Positions 10,001 through 22,144 of a DNA stretch of 64,000 bases are shown here, piece after piece. Source of the stretch: Climacium dendroides (taxonomy: Eukaryota; Streptophyta; Bryopsida; Hypnales; Climaciaceae); assembly GCA_950106755.1 (NCBI GenBank), contig OX467089.1:5954501-6018500 (forward strand), read 5' to 3'. Position numbers and translations under genes: made by a program. Position 1 is the stretch's first letter. Each line of letters begins with the position of its first letter. The notes under the pieces are model-generated. The model had not been told where the DNA came from, made no database searches, and saw nothing but the letters and a program-made list of their open reading frames with translations.

Positions 10001-13000
10001 TTCAATGCAGCTACCAGTAGCTAGTGCAAGTGCAAAAAATGTATTAGCTAATCATTTGTCTATAGACGCTTGTGTCATTGTATTTGTTTAGAGCATTCAC
10101 AAATTAGAATGTGTATTAGGCATCCAAACCAACCAAAAAACACCTTAACAACCCTAAAATCCCAAATCTATAATTGTGCCACGATCATAAAACTTCAACG
10201 ATGCTTGCAATCAAGAATTCTTGCTCCGTCCTTAGACTGTTGTCAGAGTGAGAGGGATCTGCTTTGGAATTACACGAGGTATCTAGCTGCAACTGAAAAT
10301 GACGAGGTTGAAAAATGAGGAAAAGAAATAAAGTTCTTAAGACTAATTTTATTTTCAAAATATAGATTATCTTTGACTAATAATCTTGTTTGCACACAAG
10401 ACTTGAGGCATCTAGTAGTATTCAATGCCAATTAGGCTTATAAACCTCGTTGGTATCTACCGTCAATCCAAAGCCTCAAATACAAACACTTCCAAATAGA
10501 TTTGATGACTATTTGGATACCTGCAACTATCTATAGGGTAAAGACAACCTACACTTGCATCACCACCAAACCTTATGGTCTACTGGTCATCACTCCAACC
10601 TCATTACAAGGGGAAACTAGCATTGCCCACTTGGTACACACTCAATAATCTTGCTAGCTTTTAATCTAACCTCACCACTACAATATTGTTACAAATTGAA
10701 AGTGCCTAACTATGAACATAAAATGGGACAAAGTCTACCACGAGGGAAGGTATCAAGACAAAAATCAAGAATCCACACTAGTTCTTCTTCTCCAAACAAC
10801 ACTTAAGCAAGGAATAGAAAGAAAATTGGATGCACCAAATGCATCCACCTGCAAACCTCACTCAAACTCTCCAAATAAAAAGACATTAAACTTTCTTTCA
10901 CTTAAACTTTCATAATTTTCTTTAAAATGCTCCAAATGCTTCAAGAATTGAGTTTTTTGAAAGTTATAAAAGACTATTCTAATGTTTTCAAATTTCAAAA
11001 AAAGATAAAAACTACAAGTCACAGTAATTGTTCAAATCTCTGTTCTTCTTCATTTGAGTGGCAGCACACCCTCTTTCACTCAATCACTTATAACTCTTTA
11101 CTCACAACTTTAAATTAAGCAAAAATGGTCTTTTCAGAAGAAAAAAAATTTTAGAAGCAAACCCTTAAAATTTCATTATAAAACACAAGATACATCAGAA
11201 GTTATGAGTCTTGGAAGTCACGGGTTCTTTCTTTCTTTTTCCTACACACAAATTCAACTAAGCAAAGGAAAAATGGGACCTACCTACCAAATAAACCTTA
11301 AGATAGAGGGAGCAACCTATATATAATCACCATGGGTCTTCAAACCCTCACTGGTCATGGAAAAGTCTTTTTAAAAGTTTTAATTCATCTCCAAAGGTTC
11401 AAACTACCACCAAAGTTAAATTTTAGTAGGTAAATCTCGTTTAAACCTCTATCCTTTAATTCTAAACATATAGATGAATTACAAAATATGAAATGACCAC
11501 TACACTAGAATAAAAGCCAAATAGAGGTAAAAATTAAAGTCAAAAAGAATACTACTTCATTTGCAAGAACTTCATAATGCACCGGATAGTAACAGCCACA
11601 TAATCTGCATGTTCAATCTTTGTTAAATGATTCATTGGCCCTTTCAACCAACATTGGTGGCCAAGACTTCCTTTAATCGACCTAATCATATAATAGCACT
11701 GCTCTTCATTTAGACCATTAAAATTGCTTTCAAAATTGCCTTCAAAAGTCACATCTTGAGTGCCTACTTCAATACAACTTATTTGAAGTAGAATCATCCA
11801 AGCACAAGCATCTTTTTGAAGATTACCGTGCCAACACTATTTTACATGAAGTTGTTTTAGTGGCCGAGAAGATCCACCTTCCTCTTGTGGTCGGACTTGC
11901 CGTAGTATTGTTAATATTGGCTGCGGATTGGTTGATCTGGTAGTTGAGACAAAAAAAAGCTCTAGCTCTGCTTCTAGTTGAGAATTAAGATCTTACAATT
12001 CTATAAAAATCCTCTAATTTGACAATTAAAAATCAAACTCTACAATAAATTATAAATTCTATAGATTCAAAAAGACTAATTTAAATTAATGAAGTTAATT
12101 TAAAGTTGAACTCTGTAACCTAGGTTTTACCTTTTTTCACAAAATCAAGAAAAATAATAGTATAGATGTTTTTGTAGGGAAAAATTTATGCAGTCTATCG
12201 TTTACGTGACTAAAGTCACTTTTCAAATAGAATAATATTTTAAACTTGAAAATACTTGATTTTAGTCTTTTACTCCAAAAACACTTTTATTCCCAGAGGT
12301 TTGGAATTTTGTTCTTAGTCCTATATCAATATATGCAGACACAATGTATGAAGTCTCAGTCCTATATAGTGTTCTAAAAGGTGGTCAAATAGTCTGATCA
12401 ACACTTCAAATTTGGTCAAATCGTTTGATGTAATGTATGATTTAAGACTTTAATCAATTCAAATATAATACTTTGAAAATAATACACTACATTTTTTAAT
12501 TATGCCTTTTTATGTGTATTGGTCAAACAGTCTAGTACGTGCTTGCCATGAGCAATCCTGATGCAAAATGTCTAAGTCCGTCAATCCTAAGTCAAATTAT
12601 CTCAGTTTGTTCAAAGTATGCAAGTTTAGGTTTTATATCAAATTTCGTCTTTCTCCTTTTGCTTTTCTCCTAAATTTTTGAGGTTAAATTATCAAATGGT
12701 CAAATAGTCCAAACCACTATTAATCCAAATACAAAATATTAGAATAAAATTACAATTTGGACTCATATTAAGAACCTAAAACCAAAACATTAAAGTAATT
12801 TACAAATCAACCGAACTTAGAGATCCTAAAACCATACATTTTGACATTTGTAAAATAATAATAAAAAAATCTTAAAACATGGTTTGCGGGCTTGTTAATG
12901 TGCAATTTGGACCTATCACCATGATTTGAACCCTAAAGTTGTGGTGTACAGGCCCTAAGGCCATTCAAAATTACACTCAAAAACAAAAACAAAATTTAAA

Positions 13001-14363
13001 AATCAACCTTATAGGCATTTTTAGGGCCCAAAACTATAATCCGATCCTATAACCGCATGATTGAGCCTATAACCACGAGCACAATTTAAAGCCGTGCAGC
13101 CTCCACAAACTGTCAAATCCCTAGTTTCGTCAAATCGCAACTTGCAACTTTGACGACTAATAACTTATACAATTTTTGTTCGATTTAAGAAATTCCAATG
13201 CTCAATTTGACAGATTTTTTTTCTTTCCTATTGTATTAGGCACGCTTTCTAATTCCTTGTATATCAAAAGTTATTGCTGATTCCACTAGACCGCGCTGCA
13301 ACTGTTGCGTCTGTTTCTCAAATCAAACTCGTTTCAATTTTGGATTTCTCAATTTTAAATTTTGATTTTGGAAGATTGTTGATTCATTCTTAGTAATTGC
13401 TGGATTGCATGCAATTTCAATTGTGATTCTTGGTTCAATAGAAGAACAACCAATTTATAATTTCAAAAAAAATTTAAAGTTCTCTCACTGCTTCAACTTG
13501 TCAATTTTTCTTCTATAGCTCCTTGAACTAGCCGATTTGCTCGTGGATCTTCTCAACAGCAACTCAAATTTGAGGTTGACTACCAAATTTCTTTCACTTT
13601 AATTGTTTAATTCTTGAATCCTTGATTGCAAAAAAAAACAAAAAAACTATATCACCGAACCTAGCTGCAAGATTTAATCAGTACCTTCTTCCATGTAGAT
13701 TTGGTCTAGCCGCATCAATTGATCAACAAAATAGTGATTCAATCCTCAATGCATTTCAATAAAGTTCTGTCTCACTTCCTTAGATTGTCAATTTCTCTCT
13801 TTCTCAATTAGAACAAATTTTTACGATAATATACAAATGCTATCAAATTCTCACAATAAGAAACATATGTTCACAAAATCATAATGCAAATCTCTTCTCA
13901 AACAATTACAAAATTCAAATCACCCATACATACACAATTTGGTCTTACACAAGAATGCACAAAAATTCACAATAATATATATATATAATAAATGGGTCTT
14001 ACAATGTCATTAATTTTATTTTTTTTAATCCTACTTATAATCTAAAAAACAAGTGGCCACAACCATCGTGAAAAGGTGTGACCTTGGTCACACCCTATCC
14101 ATTCTTTTTAATTTTAATTTTTTTTTTAAATATTCATCCATCCTACCTAAATGTCTTCATTTACATTTTTGAATAACTTTTAACTTTAAAAGTTACTTTA
14201 TTTCTATTTTTTTCTTAATAAAAGACCCTTAATAGATTCTTTTTTCCTAATTCTACCACTTTTTGTAAAAATTTATGTTTACAAACTTTTTATATTATTT
14301 TCTGTTAGTTATAAGCACCACTTTGAAGCCACATTGTCATCAACAAGTTTCTTCTTTTCAAAT
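7004..14363. other. Long AT-rich spacer without supported genes
   Basis: ORFs here are short, AT-driven and lack recognisable motifs (for example 9,050-9,247, 9,817-10,020, 10,070-10,318, 10,712-11,118, and 11,552-11,797 on the minus strand). Stretches at 12,890-13,090 share the 'accgtggt...ccctaaa' texture seen near 3.0-3.2 kb, suggesting related decayed repeats. Nothing else recognised. Confidence 0.5.
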
Positions 14364-15249
14364 CATAAAATCTTATTATAATAATATATCAATGTAAATT
14401 TATATTATGTTCAAATTCATAACACAACACCATACTCGTAATTGTGAATTCTCATTCCATTCTCAAACTGTGCTTGCAACTAAGAATTCAACGTTTTGAC
14501 CTCGGATTTTCACAACACAAAAAACTCCTGCAACCGAGAATTCAGCGTTCCGACCTCGAATTTTTACAACGCAAGAAACCCTGATATATAGAGCATAAGC
14601 ACTAAAAACAACGGAATCCTAAGTTCAAAATTCATACCGAGATCGCAACCCCAACGAATTTATGCAAACAAAATTCAACAAATTTGCGTGATATGAAGAA
14701 AAACCCTAATATATACAGCAGTATTGAATACAACCTAAACTTGCGCAACAGCAAGACAGACAAAAATACAGAAAGAGAACTATGATGAAGGAAGAAGCAA
14801 CCTTGCAATGAATGAGCGAAGTGGTAGAGGATGGGATCGAAGCGAAAAGAAGAAGCCCCTTTGTAGAGATATAGTCACCACCCTCCAGAATTAGCTGCGT
14901 ATTATTTTGTTATTTAAAAATTGACTATGTTTTATTTTGTTATTTTATTATTGTCATCAATGAGATTTGAACCCAACTCTCTAATATGACAATAGAGTGT
15001 TTATTTTTAATTCATGTACTTCACCTATCTTTTACCATGAATGTAACTCTCTATCTCTTATTATGAATACAAGTGCTTTTATGATTGATCATTGTCCTAT
15101 TCTTATTTATTTTATTATCTTGGTATGACTAATGCTCCTCGTGGTATGAGTTGAGTTTTTTTAAAGGTCATTTTTTACTTCATTTTCATTTTTATTTTTA
15201 AATTGCAATTGAAAAACTTGACACGTAGACACAAGAAGAACATTGTAAT
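14364..15249 (+). repeat. Direct repeat R1 (886 bp)
   Basis: Nearly identical to 16,358-17,242 from cataaaatcttatt to agaacattgtaat, with scattered mainly C/T and G/A differences. It contains an internal ~60-bp duplication (aagaattcaacg...cctcggattttcacaac) near 14,480-14,580. Its ends are not TG...CA, so it is not an obvious LTR. The second half (14,780-15,200) recurs in diverged form at 17,243-17,640 and 27,020-27,460. Confidence 0.9.
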
Positions 15250-15409
15250 TATCGTCGATCCTTCGAAACCTCATAGTCCTTTAGAGAATTGATAACTAAA
15301 AAGTAATTTGTTAATGAAGTTTTAAATGAAAGATGAATGTTTATTCATCAATAACTTTTTATGTAGATATTTAGTATTATCATATATAACCTTCTTAAGA
15401 AGATTGTTA

Positions 15410-16030
15410 CTTGTTTTTAAGGAAATATTCAAACTACCAAACAAGCAAAACTGTCAGATCAATTATTCGACTGGAATTTTTTGCCGGAAGAAAAAGTTTA
15501 ATGTTTTCAACATATATTCTAATTATTAAATAAGAAAAAACATCATATTAACTATCTTATTAAAAATTCTGTTCCGCAAGGAAAACCGTCAGATCAATTA
15601 TCCGACTGGAATTTTTCGCAGAAGTACAAAGTTTCATGTTTTAACATATATTCTAATTATTAAATGAGAAAAAACATCAAATTAACTATCTTATTAAAAA
15701 TTCTGTTCCACAAGGAAAACCGTCAGATCAATTATCCGACTGGAATTTTTTGCAGAAGTACAAAGTTTCATGTTTTAACATATATTCTAATTATTAAATA
15801 AGAAAAAACATCAAATTAACCATCTTATTAAAAATTTTGTTCCGTAAGGAAAAACCATCAAATCAATTATTCAACTGGAATTTTTTGTAGAAGCAAAAAG
15901 TTTCATGTTTCAAACATATATTTCAATTATTAAATAAGAAAAAACATTATATCAACTATCTCATTGAAATTTCTGTTTTACAAGGAAAACCATCCTATCC
16001 ATTATATAACTGGAATTTTTTATAGGAGTG
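15410..16030. repeat. 134-bp tandem array, about 4.5 units
   Basis: The marker (c/t)gtcagatcaattat occurs at 15451, 15587, 15721, 15855 and 15990, giving a period of 134-136 bp. Units 2 and 3 are nearly identical; units 4 and 5 are diverged. Each unit carries a 19-bp imperfect palindrome, gtcagatcaattatccgac, followed by tggaatttttt. The array lies between the two 886-bp direct repeats. Confidence 0.92.
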
Positions 16031-16357
16031 AGAAGTCTCACTCACCATATTAGACAAGTGTAGAGATGTTTCAGAAGCGCTCCACTTGATTAAATGCAAA
16101 AATTTAGGTAACATCCAAACTATTTGAAGAAAGATAAGGCGGATGTCCTAAGTTTAAAGTGATAGGAACTGAAATGTCATTGAAACTCAATATCATCACA
16201 AAATGACCAATTCAAGAACCCCATTCAATGATAAGAGTCGATGCACATGGCAAACTTTCAAGAGAAAAGTAGAGTTCATACTGGAAGCGAGCATCCATGC
16301 CCATGAGCTTGCAAAGAGCTAGCATAGCCAAAATCATCAATCTTGGATACCGGATAC

Positions 16358-17242
16358 CATAAAATCTTATTATAATAATATATCAATGTAAATTTATATT
16401 ATGTTCAAATTCATAACACAACACCATACTTGTAATTGTGAATTTTCATTCCATTCTCAAACTGTGCTTGCAACTAAGAATTCAACACTTTGACCTCAGA
16501 TTTTCACAACGCAAAAAACTCCTGCAACCGAGAATTTAGCGTTCCAACCTCGGATTTTTACAACGCAAGAAACCCTGATATATAGAGCATAAGCACTAAA
16601 AACAACAGAATCCTAAGTTCAAAATTCATACCGAGATTGCAACCCCAACGAATTTATACAAACAAAATTCAACAAATTTGCGTGATATGAAGAAAAACCC
16701 TAATACGCACAGCAGTATTGAATACAACCTAAACTTGCGCAACAACAAGACAGACAAAAATACAGAAAGAGAACTATGATGAAGGAAGAAGCAACCTTGC
16801 AATGAATGAGCGAAGTGGTAGAGGATGGGATCGAAGCGAAAAGAAGAAGCCTCTTTGTAGAGATATAGTCACCACCCTCCAGAATTAGCTGCGTATTATT
16901 TTGTTATTTAAAAATTGACTATGTTTTATTTTGTTATTTTATTATTGTCATCAATGAGATTTGAACCCAACTCTCTAATATGACAATAGAGTGTTTATTT
17001 TTAATTCATGTACTTCACCTATCTTTTACCATGAATGTAACTCTCTATCTCTTATTATGAATACAAGTGCTTTTATGATTGATCATTGTCCTATTCTTAT
17101 TTATTTTATTACCTTGGTATGACTAATGCTTTTCGTGGTATGAGTTGAGTTTTTTTAAAGGTCATTTTTTACTCATTTTTATTTTTATTTTTAAATTGCA
17201 ATTGAAAAACTTGACACGTAGACACAAGAAGAATATTGTAAT
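16358..17242 (+). repeat. Direct repeat R2 (885 bp)
   Basis: Second copy of R1, same orientation and almost the same length. The pair plus the 134-bp array looks like a ~2-kb segmental duplication. The 328 bp between the array and R2 (16,031-16,357) show no gene. Confidence 0.9.
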
Positions 17243-17640
17243 GGAGGAGGAAACAACCGTGCAACAAACAAGTAAATTGACAAAGGTATGGGTTTGAATA
17301 AGAAAAAGAAACCTGTCCACGAAGATAAAGTCATCACCTCCAGAATTGACTATGTATTATTTTGTTATTTTATTAATTTATTATTTTATTATTGTCATCG
17401 ATAGGATTTGAATACAGCTCTGTAATATTACATATAATATTATAAAAAATTTATTCTTACTGCATGTACTTCACCTATCTCTTACCATGAATGCAACTCC
17501 TTCTATAAATGTAACTCCTTCCATGAATGCAACTTCTTCCATGAATGACCATTGTCATACTCTTATACACTTTATTACCTTGATATGACTAACGTTCCTC
17601 GTGGTATGAGTTGAATTTTTTTGGAAGGCCATTTTTCACT
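17243..17640 (+). repeat. Diverged repeat R3 (half-unit of R1/R2)
   Basis: Follows the order of R1 from gaaggaagaagcaacc...gagcgaagtgg through tattattttgttattt, 'atgaatgcaact' and 'gaccattgtc...ttatta ccttg(a/g)tatgacta', with many substitutions and short indels. It is directly adjacent to R2 and marks the left side of the oxygenase-like cluster. Confidence 0.75.
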
Positions 17641-17914
17641 TTTCACTTTTAATCTAAGCTTTCTATCTTGTGAGTTTCATTGGATTTTTCGATTTGAGAC
17701 TCTCTGAGGTTGGACTATATGTAATGATTGGGTTGGAGTTGAGGTGCCAGAAGCGCAAGTCATGTTTTGACCTTTGGATAAGGAAGTTGAAGGGCTCTTT
17801 TACTGAAATTAGCTCCTTCTTGGTCTTGAGATCGCGAGGAGCGGCGAATGGTGCTTCCATGAGGATCCGCTTTTGAAAGAGGTAATTAAACAAGAGACTC
17901 TTAATACCTTATCA

Positions 17915-19070
17915 CGGCGGACGATGTATTTGTCATGTATGCCGTGAAGTTATGTTGGACATAGCAAAGGTAAGTTTTCGGTTGAAGTTTGGGGAGTGAA
18001 GGTGAGTTTTCGCTTGTTCGCACATGAAACAAGCTTAATTGTAATCCCTTTGCGCTTGAGCTCAAAATAGAATGCGAATGTTCTGAACATGTTTTTATAG
18101 TCCAAATATGATTGGTGTGGTTTCTTCTTTTTGATTGGTACATTTTTTCACTTTCCCTGAGTCTTCTTGAGAGTTTTACATTGATCCTATGCATGCGGGA
18201 GTGACATCTTCTCAGTATTTTGGAGATCGACTATGACTTGCTGATGAGATTTGAGGTGGATAAAGCCTAATGCTCAGGGCTAGACTCATTGAAATGGAAG
18301 GTTCAGTGCCAAAAGCTTTAATGCCCTCAATAAAACCTGCGAGAGAGTTTTTTTTCCCTTAATAAATATGGTACCTATTGCATATGAGCTTGCTTGGATT
18401 CACGTATGTGATTGTTAAATCTGAAAATTGGCTTGGATTTTTCATTTCTGCTCCTAGTCTTATTTAATTTGGTCTTTGTAATTCTGACATGAGGGCGGTT
18501 GTTCTTGCCAATCTATTACCCCGGAATAGATCCGCGAAATTGACCTTGATTTGTTTAATTATCTCCTTCGGAGGGTGAAGGCTGACATGGAACCTAGGGC
18601 AACTCAGAGTGACAAGGAGAATGTTGTGATCCATAATTTTGAAAAGCTGGTTATCATTGCCTCCTTGAATGGTTGAGATGTTTCGAATTTATTCTTTTGA
18701 AGAATGATTCTATATATGCATAGCAGATTCATTATTACTCGAAGTTGTTCTTTGGATACTTCTTAAAAAATAAAATTGTGCTTATTGCTTGCTGACCATT
18801 GTGTTCGAAACGAATGCTTTGTTCTAGATTTACATTGAATTGTTCTTCTATTATTTTGTTTGGCATTGAAGAAGTCAATGATATTGGTGGTGTTTATGAA
18901 GTTTCGCATCCTCAATTGGCAGGCTTCTTGAGGGTGAAAATTACATGCGGTTCTTCTGATCGTGTTTATTGAAGAATGTTTTGCTGAAAATAATGCTGAA
19001 TTTTGGACTCCCCAAATTGAGCCGAGACTAAATGATGAAGGTTTGGTCGTTTATTTTGGCTAATGTTTTC
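17915..19070 (+). pseudogene. TET/JBP-like oxygenase gene copy A, N-terminal exon relics only
   Basis: Collinear with copy B (20,330-21,178 plus 24,881-25,200), exons and introns included. Recognisable coding pieces: a short segment ending ...HVCREVMLDIAK before a gtaag donor (~17,938); a ~50-codon exon at 18,530-18,670 (EIDLDLFNYLLRRVKADMEP...FEKLVIIASLNG) before a GT; EVNDIGGVYEVSHPQLAGF near 18,868-18,955; and FIEECFAENNAEFWTP near 18,957-19,060. The catalytic core seen in copy B is absent here. Identity is inferred only through copy B. The exons keep open frames better than copy B does. What lies upstream (17,640-17,915) has an open 68-codon stretch that I do not recognise. Confidence 0.55.
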
Positions 19071-20329
19071 TGAGAGGGTATATTTTTTTCGGCTCTATTA
19101 TTTCCTTTCATTCGGCTTTGGAAGAAATATTGGTGAATCTGTTGATTATTTGTGGATTTATTTGGATGGATGGATGTCTTTCTACTGGGGCCTGATCTGA
19201 AAGGGATAGTCAGTTTTATGGTCACTCTTGTTTTATGGCCGGATCATGCTCTTGTTCTTTAGTGGAAATATTTACTAAAATTTAGTAACTTTTTTTTTCA
19301 AGATGATGATATTTTACTGCTGGACTGTGATCTGTTGGACTGTAAATTTAACTCTTACTCTTGTTTTCTGGGAGGATGATACTCTTTAATTATCTAATTT
19401 CTTACTATTGAACGAAAATTCTAGTGGGACAAATGGTCTGACGGGGTTGCTTGTTCTTTAGTTGAAATATTTACTGAACTTTAGGAACTTTTTTTTCTTT
19501 TAATGGTCTTGCAACAGAGTTGCAGTTTGAAAGCTCTTCTTCATATTGCTCTGAGCTTTACTGTGCATGGTGACCTACATGTTTGACTTGTTTTTTCTCT
19601 CTATAGACGTGACCCAACATTTTGAACCTCCAAGAGCGCTTACAAATGATTAGCAAGCATGAAGGTCGTCATCCGAGAATGCTCGCTTTTGTCTGATGTA
19701 TGAAGAGGGAAAGGTTTGTAGACGATTCTGTTGAGCAAGTTGTTTGCCCTAACAGCGCTTAGGTTTCATGTTGCAAGTAAGTTATCATATCCACTATTCA
19801 TCCAGTATGTGATTCTTGTCATTTCTCAGCGGCGAACAAGAATTTAGGAAGAGATTAAAGAAAGATTTATGTGGATCAAGATTGGCCAATTTCACTTGTT
19901 GATTTTGTGATCATGTAGGGAGTGGACTGCCCGCTTCATAGTCTTTGGGGTTTCGAGCATTGAAGTTTGTTTTTCTTGGGCCATACCAAAATTCAGGTAT
20001 GAAGTAAATTGCATTCTCATCACCAAGAGTTGGCTTCCAGCTTGCGCATTCTTGTTTGAGTTCGGTTGACGATGCACCTCATTTAGGCTTTATACCTGGC
20101 TGGGCTAAGACAATGTCAGTGTTGTTGTTGAAGGTTTTCCACAGCGGTGGGAGTCTGTTGGTACTTGGTCTCAGGGATTTTTAGCGCTGAAGAGTACATT
20201 CCTCCATGTTTCGGCTGGGCGAACTCTTGCCAGTGCTCAAGTATGTCCACTCTCCGTTTAGTGTCATTCATTTTCAGTGTTTCTTTTGGTGGGTTTCTCC
20301 TTGGTTTGCGAAAATACTATGGTTGGATT
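19071..20329. other. Spacer between oxygenase-like copies
   Basis: No exon could be assigned. At 20,100-20,260 an open stretch (YIPPCFGWANS...) is moderately GC-rich and may be an upstream exon of copy B, but I do not recognise it. A phrase 'ttctttagt(g/t)gaaatatttactaaa' recurs at 19,255, 19,450 and 25,317, showing local duplication. Confidence 0.4.
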
Positions 20330-21173
20330 GACCGATTATCATGGTCATGCATACCGTGAAGTTGTATAGAACATTGCAAAGGTAAGTTATTGGTGCAAAT
20401 TTGAAGAATGAAGTTGAGTTTTTGCTTGTCCACATATGAAACAAGTTGATTTGTAATCCCGAAGTGCTTAAGCTCAAAATAAAATGTCGATGTTCAAAAC
20501 ATGTTTTTATAGTCAAAATATGATTGGTATGATTTCTTCTTTTTCATTGGTTCAATTTTTCACCTTCCTTGAGTCTTCATAACTGTTTTGCATTAACCCT
20601 ATGCATATAGAAGTGATATCTTCTAACCATTTTGGAGACTGACTGTGACTTACTTATGAGATTTGAGGTTGATCAAGCTTTATGCTGTGTACTAGACTTA
20701 TTGAAATGGAGGGTTGATTATTGAAGGCTTTGATGGCCTTATAAAAAACTGCAAAAATATTTTTTTTTCTCAATGAATATGGTATCTATTGCATATGAGC
20801 TTGCTTAAATTCGTATATGTGATTTTTGAATCAAAAAACCAGTTTTAAGTTTTTTATTTTTATTTATGGACTTATACAATTTATGTCTTTGTAATCCCAA
20901 CATGTAGGTGGTTGTTCTTGCCGAGTTGTCATCCTAAAATAGATCTACAAAATCAACCTTGATTGGTTTGGTTATCTACTTTGGAAGGAGTAGGCAAACA
21001 TGGAATTTGGAGCTGCTCAAAGTAACAAGGAAAGTGTAGAGATTCATAATCTTGAAAAGCAAGTAACCTTTGCAACCTTAAATGGTAAAGATGTTTTGAA
21101 TGTATTCTTTTTAAGAATGATTCTATATATGTATAGCATATTTATTATTCTTTGAAGTTGTTCTTTGGATACT

Positions 21174-21178
21174 TATTA
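21174..21178. repeat. Left target-site duplication TATTA
   Basis: TATTA precedes the TG start of the insertion and recurs at 24,876-24,880. With the insert removed, the site aligns base by base with copy A at about 18,750-18,790, which lacks the insertion. Confidence 0.88.
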
Positions 21179-22144
21179 TGTAGCGATTAGTCAGACCAGT
21201 ATTCCTCCAGTTAGCCCTTAATTCACACCAAAGGCCCACTTAGAGTAAACCACTCCGGAATCGTTCCCACGAGGACTTGCGGATTACAGATTTATAGGCT
21301 ATTCCAATCTAAGCATTCACTTTCTCTCCATCAGACTATTCCGGACTATAGATTCGGTCCGGCCACTAGTGCCGGATGGGTTCCGGAAGAATCCGGAAAC
21401 CGTTTCAGTGCCCCTTCCGGGATCCCTGGGTTTGGATGACGAGTGGCCAGATCCACCGTCCCGATGCTTACCGTGTCCGGAAACACGCTCTCTTTCACTC
21501 TCTCTCTAATACTAACACTAACTTAACTGTTCAGGGACCGGAAGTGTCCTCCTCTTCCGTTGCCTCACAAATCCGGAAGGCCTTCCAGATTAGGTCACAT
21601 AGAGACGGTCAAGAACTACAACAACATTCTAACCTTTAACCGAGCACTGAGCCTCCTGTCGACCGGGTGGTTTTTCCTGTACTCTCTTGGGCTTGCACTA
21701 GGGCTTTGACTCTGTTCTACGGGGAATTCCAGCAATCTGGAATTCGGACACGTCTTGCAATACTTCCGTACACGAAAGTTGCTAGCAGACTCTCAAATAC
21801 CCCTTTCACCTAAGGCTGTATCCTACACGCAGGCTATACCGGCATCCGAGCAATACTACACTAACACTACTGCCGGAACCATCCGGTTGATCTCCCCCTC
21901 AAGTTAGTACATCCGGATACTCTCACGAAATCGACTCTTGCTACACAAGGTAAGTTCTCAATTCCGGAAACGCAAGAACGGACCCACACCTCCCACAAAC
22001 ATAGACCGTGTACAAGAAAGATAAGAGAATGGATACTCCAAACCCTTAGAATTAAGCTCAGAAAAAGGTACAATGCTGAAACTATGAGATGGCTGTGAAT
22101 GACTAGAAAGGCCATCAAAACTCCTACTTGTACTAAGACTAACA

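Noticed and set aside
15410..16030. Regular 134-bp array considered as CRISPR-like
   Set aside because: Whole unit repeats without unique spacers, in eukaryotic DNA.
14364..17242. R1/R2 as the LTRs of one retrotransposon
   Set aside because: Ends are not TG...CA, no PBS or polypurine tract follows, no TSD was found, and the interior is a tandem satellite.
17670..17876. 68-codon ORF before oxygenase copy A as its first exon
   Set aside because: Open on both strands and moderately GC-rich, but has no counterpart before copy B and no family resemblance.
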